Notes under the pieces: model-generated | Seen by the model: the letters and a program-made list of their open reading frames with translations, nothing else | Told to the model about the DNA's origin: nothing | The model's database searches: none | In this document: piece after piece, positions 6,908-12,582 of the stretch | Layout of the letters: each line of letters opens with the position of its first letter | How positions within the stretch are numbered: position 1 is the first letter of the stretch | Origin: Avimonoglobus sp965151315 | GTDB lineage: Bacteria > Bacillota > Clostridia > UBA1381 | Length of the DNA stretch: 12,582 nt | Direction: 5' to 3' | Assembly: GCA_965151315.1 (NCBI GenBank) | Contig: CBCTZG010000081.1 | Location: forward strand, 1-12,582 | Translations under genes and position numbers: made by a program

Positions 6908-6930
6908 AAAAAATTAGAAATTTTGATTTC
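6908..6930 (-). terminator. Weak candidate terminator after capG
   Basis: On the minus strand GAAAT and ATTTC (6926-6930 with 6917-6921) form a 5-bp AT-rich stem, followed three bases later by six Ts (6913-6908). It lies 11 bases past the capG stop. It is too weak to trust alone, so readthrough into the downstream unit is possible. Confidence 0.3.
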
Positions 6931-6941
6931 CTATCCAGTTT

Positions 6942-8087
6942 TTAGTATTTCCGCCATACCATTCGGTTGATGATTCCCGTGTAGCTCTGGATCAGCTTTA
7001 CCACCTTGATGGATACATTTTCCTCCTGATAGTCCGGGACAGGGCTTCCCCAGTGTCCGTTCCTATGCATTGCCACCGCTGTATCCACTGCCTGGAGCAC
7101 CTGCTCCGCCGTGATTCCAGCCAAAATAAAATTCCCCTTATCCAACGCCTCCGGCCGTTCCGTACTGGTCCGGATGCACACTGCCGGAAACGGTGTTCCC
7201 GCAGACAGGAAATAACTGCTTTCCTCCGGCAGCGTCCCGCTGTCTGAAACGACGCAGAACGCGTTCATCTGCAAATTGTTGTAGTCATGAAAGCCCAGCG
7301 GCGCATGGGGGATTACCCGTCTGTCAAAGACAAAATTCCGCTCCGCGATAAATTTCTGGCTTCTGGGATGGCAGGAATATAAAATCGGCATATCATATTT
7401 TTCCGCCATTGCATTGACCGCGTTCATCAGCGCAAAAAAATTTTGTTCGTTATCAATATTTTCCTCCCGGTGGGCCGACAGCAATATGTATTTTTTCGGC
7501 GTCAGCTTCAGTTCCCCACATATTTTGCTATTTTGGATATTCTCCAAATTCCTGCTGAGCACCTCTGCCATGGGCGACCCCACCACATAGGTTCGTTCTT
7601 TCGGCACACCGCCGGCATGCAAATAACGCCGGGCATGTTCGGAATAACAGAGGTTGACATCCGCCGTCACATCTATGATCCTGCGGTTAACTTCCTCCGG
7701 CAGGCATTCATCAAAGCAGCGGTTCCCCGCCTCCATATGGAACACCGGGATATGGAGCCGTTTCGCACCGATAACAGACAAGCAGGAATTCGTATCCCCT
7801 AAAACCAGCACAGCGTCGGGCTTTTCCCGGGCCATCAACTGATACGATCTGGAAATGATATTTCCCATCGTTTCCCCTACATCCGCTCCCGCAACGTCCA
7901 GATAATAATCCGGCGCCCGCAGGCCCAAATCCGAAAAAAATACCTCGTTTAACGTATAGTCCCAGTTCTGCCCGGTATGCACCAGAATGTGATCGAAATA
8001 TTGATCGCAGGCCTGGATACAGGCGGAAAGCCGGATGATCTCCGGTCTGGTCCCCAAAATTGTCATAAGCTTCAGCTTGTCTGCCAT
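6942..8087 (-). CDS. capG: UDP-N-acetylglucosamine 2-epimerase-family enzyme, UDP-FucNAc-forming (CapG/FnlC)
   Basis: 381 residues. The start at ATG 8087 is set by GGAGG (8094-8098) seven bases upstream; an in-frame ATG at 8129 is inside capF and lacks an RBS. Non-hydrolysing UDP-GlcNAc 2-epimerase fold motifs: LGTRPEI (11-17), HTGQNWDYTLN (37-47), GDTNS (97-101), HMEAGNRCFDE (117-127), EEVNRRIID, SAHREEN and SDSGTLPEE. The family inverts C2 of UDP-HexNAc. In S. aureus and P. aeruginosa the homologues CapG/WbjD act on UDP-2-acetamido-2,6-dideoxy-L-talose to give UDP-N-acetyl-L-fucosamine, and the conserved order after capE and capF assigns that role here rather than the generic WecB/MnaA reaction. 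It starts one base after the capF stop codon, so the two are translationally coupled. The protein is cytosolic. Confidence 0.92.
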   Translation of the reverse strand: MADKLKLMTILGTRPEIIRLSACIQACDQYFDHILVHTGQNWDYTLNEVFFSDLGLRAPDYYLDVAGADVGETMGNIISRSYQLMAREKPDAVLVLGDTNSCLSVIGAKRLHIPVFHMEAGNRCFDECLPEEVNRRIIDVTADVNLCYSEHARRYLHAGGVPKERTYVVGSPMAEVLSRNLENIQNSKICGELKLTPKKYILLSAHREENIDNEQNFFALMNAVNAMAEKYDMPILYSCHPRSQKFIAERNFVFDRRVIPHAPLGFHDYNNLQMNAFCVVSDSGTLPEESSYFLSAGTPFPAVCIRTSTERPEALDKGNFILAGITAEQVLQAVDTAVAMHRNGHWGSPVPDYQEENVSIKVVKLIQSYTGIINRMVWRKY

Positions 8088-8088
8088 G

Positions 8089-9234
8089 CTATACCTCCAG
8101 AAAATAGGTATCCGGACGGTCAGGATCAAAACATGTATTGCACCACATGACCGTTACCATATCCGTTTCCCCTAAATTTTCTATGCTGTGGGTATATCCC
8201 ACCGGAATATCGATAATTTCGATTTTGTCGCCGCTGACATAATACTCCAGGATCTCCTGGCTGCCCAGCCGCCGGAACCGAATCACCCCGCGGCCGGCAA
8301 CCACCGCGAACTTCTCATTTTTCGTGTGATGCCAGTGGTTTCCCTTTGTCACCCCCGGCTTGGAAATATTCACGCTGACCTGCCCGTGCCGCTCTGTTTT
8401 AAAGAGCTCCGTAAACGATCCCCGCTGGTCCTGATGCATAATTGGACAACACCGGAATTCGGTTTCCGGCAGATAGCTTAGAAAGGTGCTATACAACTTT
8501 TGCGCGAAGCTTCCGTCCGGCATATCCGGTATATACAGGTTTTTGCGGTTCTGGGCAAACGCCTCTATCATATCCGCGATTTCGCCCAGGGTGATCCGAT
8601 GTTCTACCGGGACCCGGCAATACTGCCCATCCCGTGTTTTCGCGCCGCTCAGGCACCGGATCAGCTCGTCTACCACATCATCAATATAGACCAGGGTCAT
8701 CTTCCGCCCTGGGTCCTGCACTGTGATGTCCAATCCCCGGGCGATATTATAGCAAAATGTAGCTATCACGCTGTTATAGTTGGGCCGGCACCATTTCCCG
8801 AATACATTGGGCAGCCGATAAACAAAGGTTTTTACGTTCTGTGACCGGCCGTACTCCAAAATCAGTTCCTCGCCTGCCTGTTTTGACCGGCCATAGGGAT
8901 TATCCAATGCCGCCTGGATAGAAGAGGTCATCAATACCGGCGCCGGATTATTATGCCGCTTCAGACCTTCTAAAAGCTGGGCGGTAAACCCAAAATTCCC
9001 CGTCATAAACTCTGCTTCCTCTACAGGCCTGTTCACACCGGCCAGATGGTATACAAAATCACATTGCTTTGTGTATTCGTCTAAGCATGCCGGATCTGTG
9101 TCCGTATCAAATTCATATAAGGTTATGTCTTCCGGGATCCGGCGGGTCTTGTCTAGGCCGTCCCGGATGCTGGCAAGCGCCGCCGAAAGATTTTTCCCAA
9201 TAAATCCCCGGGCGCCTGTAATCAGTATGTTCAT
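8089..9234 (-). CDS. capF: Bifunctional SDR reductase with C-terminal cupin (CapF/FnlB), UDP-FucNAc pathway
   Basis: 381 residues (S. aureus CapF is about 370). The ATG at 9234 has AAGGAG (9241-9246) six bases upstream. The N-terminal short-chain dehydrogenase has the nucleotide loop GARGFIG (7-13) and catalytic Tyr114/Lys118 in YGRSK. From about residue 265 a cupin begins: DQRGSFTELFKT, then KGNHWHHTKNEKF with His300, His302 and Glu307, and His349 in GYTHSIENLG as metal ligands. This two-domain build is diagnostic of CapF: the cupin epimerises at C3 and the SDR domain reduces C4 with NADPH to give UDP-2-acetamido-2,6-dideoxy-L-talose. It sits between capE (61-base gap) and capG (1-base gap), the usual order. 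Cytosolic. Confidence 0.94.
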   Translation of the reverse strand: MNILITGARGFIGKNLSAALASIRDGLDKTRRIPEDITLYEFDTDTDPACLDEYTKQCDFVYHLAGVNRPVEEAEFMTGNFGFTAQLLEGLKRHNNPAPVLMTSSIQAALDNPYGRSKQAGEELILEYGRSQNVKTFVYRLPNVFGKWCRPNYNSVIATFCYNIARGLDITVQDPGRKMTLVYIDDVVDELIRCLSGAKTRDGQYCRVPVEHRITLGEIADMIEAFAQNRKNLYIPDMPDGSFAQKLYSTFLSYLPETEFRCCPIMHQDQRGSFTELFKTERHGQVSVNISKPGVTKGNHWHHTKNEKFAVVAGRGVIRFRRLGSQEILEYYVSGDKIEIIDIPVGYTHSIENLGETDMVTVMWCNTCFDPDRPDTYFLEV

Positions 9235-9295
9235 CGTCTTCTCCTTTTGTCCGGGCCGCCCATTTCACTTATTGGCTGGGATCCGTTGCTGTTCC

Positions 9296-10330
9296 TTATC
9301 CCGCCTGCCAGGCGGCAATTTCATTTTGAATATATTCCAGCTGCAAAAGCCGCGCTTTCACCTGGGCGACATCTAAAAGCTCCGTGTTGTTGGAGTTAAA
9401 TTCCGTCAGGATGTTTCTTTGGGTATCTCCTGTTCTAAAATATTTATCGTAGTTCAAATCCCGCTTGTCCGCGGGCACCCGATAAAAATTCCCCATATCC
9501 TCCGCGCCGGCGCATTCTTCGTTGGTCAAAAGCGTTTCATACATTTTCTCACCATGCCGGATACCGATGGTTTTGATCGGGTTTTCCGCCCCGAAAATCT
9601 CTAAAACTGCCTGGGCCAATACGCCGATGGTACAGGCCGGCGCTTTCTGCACCATAATGTCCCCGCTTTGGGCATGTTCAAAAGCAAACATAACCAGCTC
9701 TACCGCTTCCTCCAGGCTCATGATAAACCGCGTCATGGCTGGGTCTGTTACCGTCAGCGGCTGCCCGGCCTTGATCTGGTCAATAAACAGCGGGATCACA
9801 GAACCCCGGGAACACATGACGTTACCATACCGGGTACAGCACATCATTGTATGTTTCGCAGTCCTGGATTTTGCAACGACCACCTTTTCCATCATGGCTT
9901 TCGCCGTTCCCATAGCATTGACGGGGTATGCGGCCTTGTCCGTAGACAAACAAATGACCTTCTGCACACCAGCTTCAACCGCCGCTGTCAGCACGTTATC
10001 CGTCCCGATTATATTGGTTTTTACCGCTTCCATAGGAAAGAACTCACAGGAAGGCACCTGCTTCAGGGCGGCGGCGTGGAAAATAAAATCCACCCCATGC
10101 ATCGCATTCTGGACGCTTTGCAGATCCCGGACATCGCCAATATAAAATCTGATTTTGCCGCTCAGCTCTGGGAAACGCAGCTGGTATTCGTGCCGCATAT
10201 CGTCCTGCTTTTTCTCATCCCTGGAAAATATGCGGATCTCCCCAATATCCGTATTTAAAAAACCGTTTAAGACGGCATTCCCGAAAGATCCGGTGCCGCC
10301 TGTGATCAGCAACACTTTGTTATCAAACAT
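9296..10330 (-). CDS. capE: UDP-GlcNAc 4,6-dehydratase/5-epimerase (CapE/FnlA)
   Basis: 344 residues, the normal CapE length. The start at ATG 10330 follows AAGGA (10337-10341) by 6 bases; an in-frame ATG at 10423 lies inside the upstream gene and adds a tail absent from the family. It is an extended SDR: GGTGSFG (11-17), GDVRD (65-69), HAAALKQVP (85-93) and LSTDKA (128-133). In NAMGTAKAMMEK, Met140 stands where most SDRs have the catalytic Tyr, with Lys144 kept. I recall this Tyr-to-Met change as a feature of the CapE branch. The reaction converts UDP-GlcNAc to a 4-keto-6-deoxy sugar and inverts C5, the first step to UDP-L-FucNAc. It is 35 bases from the upstream gene, in one operon. Cytosolic. 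Confidence 0.93.
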   Translation of the reverse strand: MFDNKVLLITGGTGSFGNAVLNGFLNTDIGEIRIFSRDEKKQDDMRHEYQLRFPELSGKIRFYIGDVRDLQSVQNAMHGVDFIFHAAALKQVPSCEFFPMEAVKTNIIGTDNVLTAAVEAGVQKVICLSTDKAAYPVNAMGTAKAMMEKVVVAKSRTAKHTMMCCTRYGNVMCSRGSVIPLFIDQIKAGQPLTVTDPAMTRFIMSLEEAVELVMFAFEHAQSGDIMVQKAPACTIGVLAQAVLEIFGAENPIKTIGIRHGEKMYETLLTNEECAGAEDMGNFYRVPADKRDLNYDKYFRTGDTQRNILTEFNSNNTELLDVAQVKARLLQLEYIQNEIAAWQAG

Positions 10331-10365
10331 ATCCGTTCCTTTTCTCCGCAAAAGCTTGCGGTCCT

Positions 10366-11971
10366 TTATTTCCGTTTCCTGTAAAATAATGTCCGGTATA
10401 GATAATATATCGTTTCCAGCCACATCCGTTTCCCGAAAAAATATGCGTTATGTACAGTAATATCCCCCTCTGCAACCGCCTGATTGGCATATTCCATCAC
10501 TGCGGTATGGACTTGGTCCGCTTTGCGCATATCATGCGGAAAGGACAGAAAAATTTCCATCAGCTTTCTGTTATTCATCGGCATCGTTGTCCGGTGATAC
10601 AAATTCTGGGACGAAGTCACCGCTGTCCCCCAGGCCCCCATCCGGATCTCCCAATAGAACAGATCACTGTGGGCATAGTTGAATAGCCCGGCTTCCAGAT
10701 CGGTTTCCCGCATAAACGCCTTATAAATTCTATCTGACTCCCGGAGCAGAAGCGGATGCATAAAATACCGGGTTTGAAATATGCTGAAATGCCGCTCTGT
10801 CAGCTGTTCCGGCAGCTTAGTTAGCTTATATCTTCTTTCCATAAAGGCTCTGCCAACTTCAGAAATCCAAGATTTTAGCTCTATATCGTACGCGTTTAGC
10901 TGATACAGATACACATATTTTCTAATCTCGCTGTCACTCAAATTCTTGATATAGTTTGTATTGTGCGCGATCAGCTTTTTCCAGAACAAAAAATCCGCAA
11001 TTTCTTCATTTTGCTCCGGGATTTTGTACAAGGTATGTTCCAGGCCCAGTTTGCCGCAGATTTTCCCCGCGGCTTCCGCGTCCTTCTGTTCGCTTGGCTT
11101 TGAATCAAAACTAAAATAGTGGAACTGATCATATAACCCCGCCGCGCAGGCCAGCGTTGTTTTGCTGTCTGTCCCTCCAGTTAGGGATATTGCCCGCCGT
11201 TCCCACTTTTTCGTACACAAGGAAATCCCGTTATGAATGATTTTGTAAATCTGCTCAATTCTCTCCGCGAATTCTTCCGGTCCATAGTCCGGATGGGGCT
11301 TGGTAGGATAAAAGCGGTGGATCGCAAAGGCGGAATCCGCATACCGCAAGCAGGTGTTCCCGCCCAGCCGTTTTAACTCCTGAAACGGCGACCGGTTTCC
11401 TGGCAGGTAGCGGTTCCCAATATTGTAACATTTGGTGGCGACAAGCTTTTCCACAAAGGGATCTGGCTCTAAGCCCAGCATATCTCCCACTAACTGGGGA
11501 TACTCTGTAATGTATATATGCCCCTGAATGATCCCGAAATAACAAGACTGCATCCCAGCGCAGTCCTGCAGGATAGTCGTCTGGCCCTGGAGATGATCAA
11601 TCATACAGATGAGATGAATGCCGGTAAACTCACTGACTTTCTCAAAAAACGCTGTTTCCGAAATCCGCAGAGCCTCCAGGCATTCGGCCAGCAAGACGTT
11701 TTCATCATGCTGCATGGTAAACGGGTTGTATCCATGCCCGATCATGACTGCTGTGACATCCCCGCCGTTTTGCACATAAATGTTCTGGTCGTTATGTACT
11801 AAAAAACTGGTACTGCCCAACCGGCAGGGCGCGCCATTGCCCATAAAACGGGTACCCCCTCAGGTCAGGCAGCGCCGCGTCAGTAATCAGATAGCCCCGC
11901 TTAAACAGGCAGGCCCGGTAACGCGGATCGTCGTCTAAGTACGTCTGGATATCCTGTTTATAGTTCTGCAT
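10366..11971 (-). CDS. Asparagine-synthase-like amidotransferase, frameshifted near its N-terminus
   Basis: Two overlapping frames make one gene. The first starts at ATG 11971 (GGGGGGAG upstream) with MQNYKQDIQTYLDDD and RACLFKRGYLITD, and is cut off at 11792. The second runs open to 10366 and continues with FLVHNDQNIYVQNGGDV, GHGYNPF and DCAGMQS. Removing one T from a six-T run (A6 at 11801-11806 on the plus strand) joins them into about 534 residues. The second frame alone could start at ATG 11844, giving 492 residues. The C-terminal domain has the PP-loop LTGGTDSK (221-228 of that 492), as in AsnB. The N-terminal half resembles the class II glutaminase fold but lacks Cys at position 2, so it probably takes no nitrogen from glutamine. 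By position as first gene of the FucNAc operon it may amidate or activate a surface-glycan precursor; this is inference. Its promoter is at 12005-12033. Confidence 0.82.
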
Positions 11972-12004
11972 TCTCTCCCCCCCTGACTTAACTTCCTTAA
12001 TTTT

Positions 12005-12033
12005 ATTATATAACATTTCTGGCCAAAATTCAA
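12005..12033 (-). promoter_or_regulatory. Sigma-A promoter of the asn-like/capEFG operon
   Basis: On the minus strand, -35 TTGAAT (12028-12033), a 17-base spacer and perfect -10 TATAAT (12005-12010). The start would be near 11998, with a ~27-nt leader. No further promoter is evident in the short gaps of the operon, so this one probably drives all four genes. Confidence 0.72.
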
Positions 12034-12055
12034 GCCATAATTTTTCCCCGCCTTT

Positions 12056-12105
12056 GCGAAAAAAGAACAGCTTACCGGCTGTATTCAAAACAGTAGCCGG
12101 ATAAG
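12056..12105 (-). terminator. Probable terminator downstream of the phage connector gene
   Basis: CTTA-CCGGCT-GT (12071-12082) pairs with AC (12090-12091), AGCCGG (12095-12100) and TAAG (12102-12105), a bulged 12-bp stem. On the minus strand a run of six Ts begins about six bases beyond it. It ends transcription from the phage-type genes before the operon promoter. The bulges and gap make it imperfect. Confidence 0.45.
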
Positions 12106-12117
12106 CCGTCCATTCGC

Positions 12118-12447
12118 TTATACGCCCCGATAGAAATATTCTGCCGGCAAATATAGCCTGGCAATCTTCAGCAGTTCATCCTCCAGCCGTTGGCTGACAT
12201 AGTGCACACTGTATCCATCCACATTTTCCGATGAAATCCGTCCGGTTTCCGCATGCTGGTAAATGGCGTCACAAAGCATACACACTGTATCCTGTATCGC
12301 CGCCGTTTCCGGTGCGCTTTCGCTCCTTCCAAACGTCATCTGATCCAGCCACTGGACTGCTGTACGCGAAACCTGGGCAAATACCGCCGGCTCCTGAATC
12401 ATTCGTCCTCCAAAATTAGACTGGTAATAATCATAATCAACCGTCAT
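12118..12447 (-). CDS. Phage head-tail connector protein, gp6-like
   Basis: 109 residues. ATG 12447 is chosen because GGAGGAAG (12451-12458) lies just upstream; an earlier in-frame ATG (12501) is inside the neighbouring gene. MTVDYDYYQSNF start, a central helical part (AAIQDTVCMLCDAIYQ, 49-64), then ENVDGYSVHYV (74-84) and the C-terminal LYLPAEYFYRGV. This is the typical layout of small gp6/HK97-type connector proteins of siphophages and prophages in Firmicutes, especially the DGYSVxY and YRGV ends. These proteins join the capsid portal to the tail. The gene overlaps its upstream neighbour by 11 bases, as in a phage morphogenesis operon. No tail gene follows; a terminator and the sugar operon come next, so this is probably the ragged end of a prophage remnant. 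Confidence 0.8.
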   Translation of the reverse strand: MTVDYDYYQSNFGGRMIQEPAVFAQVSRTAVQWLDQMTFGRSESAPETAAIQDTVCMLCDAIYQHAETGRISSENVDGYSVHYVSQRLEDELLKIARLYLPAEYFYRGV

Positions 12448-12582
12448 TTTCTTCCTCCATTTTCCCAGTGTATTCCCGGGCCCTTTGCTTGCATGTTTCA
12501 CAATACGCGAAATATTGGGCGAATTCTTCCGGCTTCTCTTCCCGCTGCCGCTGGACCGCCAGCTCTTCCTCTAATGTGTACC
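12437..12582 (-). CDS. C-terminal fragment of a small, probably phage protein
   Basis: Only the last 47 codons are inside the window, from base 12580 to the TGA at 12437-12439. The start is not visible. The peptide is highly charged and likely helical: LEEELAVQRQREEKPEEF, then AQYFAYCETCKQRAREYTG and KMEEENDG. A CETC pair might bind metal, but one pair proves nothing. I do not recognise the family. The 11-base overlap with the connector gene and the shared frame density make it a likely member of the same phage operon. Confidence 0.6.
   Translation of the reverse strand, partial: YTLEEELAVQRQREEKPEEFAQYFAYCETCKQRAREYTGKMEEENDG

Noticed and set aside
6782..6970. Possible 62-residue hydrophobic plus-strand peptide
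   Set aside because: It overlaps the leader and promoter of the minus-strand surface gene, has no RBS, and its bias reflects AT-rich DNA. A small antisense membrane peptide cannot be excluded but is unsupported.
9522..10145. A 207-codon plus-strand open frame
   Set aside because: It is antisense to capE, whose product is full length and motif-complete; this frame has no RBS or domain.
11795..11815. Programmed -1 ribosomal frameshift at the T-run
   Set aside because: A -1 slip on UUUUUU leads straight to UAG. Only a +1 (or -2) shift restores the long frame, and no stimulatory stop or structure typical of +1 sites is apparent.
1..12582. CRISPR arrays, tRNA/rRNA genes, IS elements
   Set aside because: No spaced direct repeats, no cloverleaf or rRNA-like conserved sequence and no transposase reading frame were seen on either strand.

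Overview
The window looks like a piece of a Gram-positive Clostridia chromosome or metagenomic contig. It is of moderate GC, with strong purine-rich Shine-Dalgarno sites, canonical sigma-A promoters, an S-layer-homology (SLH) surface protein, and a PPi-type phosphofructokinase of the kind common in gut Clostridia. I cannot name a genus from sequence alone.

Layout, left to right. (1) 1-1900, minus strand: a secreted SLH-domain protein. Its last visible ~70 codons change, in frame, into the C-terminal domain of a GarR/3-hydroxyisobutyrate dehydrogenase-type reductase, so the window begins inside a chimera. (2) 1901-2304: a divergent control region with one good promoter for each direction and an inverted repeat between them. 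(3) 2305-4135, plus strand: a nicotinamidase/isochorismatase-family hydrolase and a predicted pyrophosphate-dependent phosphofructokinase, each with its own promoter. (4) 4136-4267: three hairpins between convergent genes, two of them convincing terminators. (5) 4268-6656, minus strand: a two-gene unit of a secreted beta-helix surface protein followed by a tightly coupled 53-residue peptide. It is driven by a strong promoter through a ~165-nt leader that carries two overlapping, mutually exclusive hairpins. (6) 6942-11971, minus strand: one operon of an asparagine-synthase-like gene (frameshifted near its 5' end at a six-base homopolymer), then capE, capF and capG, which together convert UDP-GlcNAc to UDP-N-acetyl-L-fucosamine. 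(7) 12118-12582, minus strand: the end of a phage structural operon, a head-tail connector (gp6-like) gene overlapped by the 3' end of another small gene.

How the genes fit together: most of the window concerns the cell surface. The CapE-CapF-CapG enzymes make an activated L-FucNAc donor for a capsule, secondary cell-wall polymer or glycoprotein glycan. The asparagine-synthase-like protein in the same operon may amidate a sugar acid or another surface precursor. The SLH protein and the beta-helix protein are exported and could be anchored to, or displayed with, such polymers. No glycosyltransferase, flippase or polymerase is present, so the final glycan cannot be deduced.

The two ends deserve caution. 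The left end shows an in-frame join of unrelated proteins, and on the right a phage head gene gives way abruptly to the sugar operon. Both could be real rearrangements or assembly joins.
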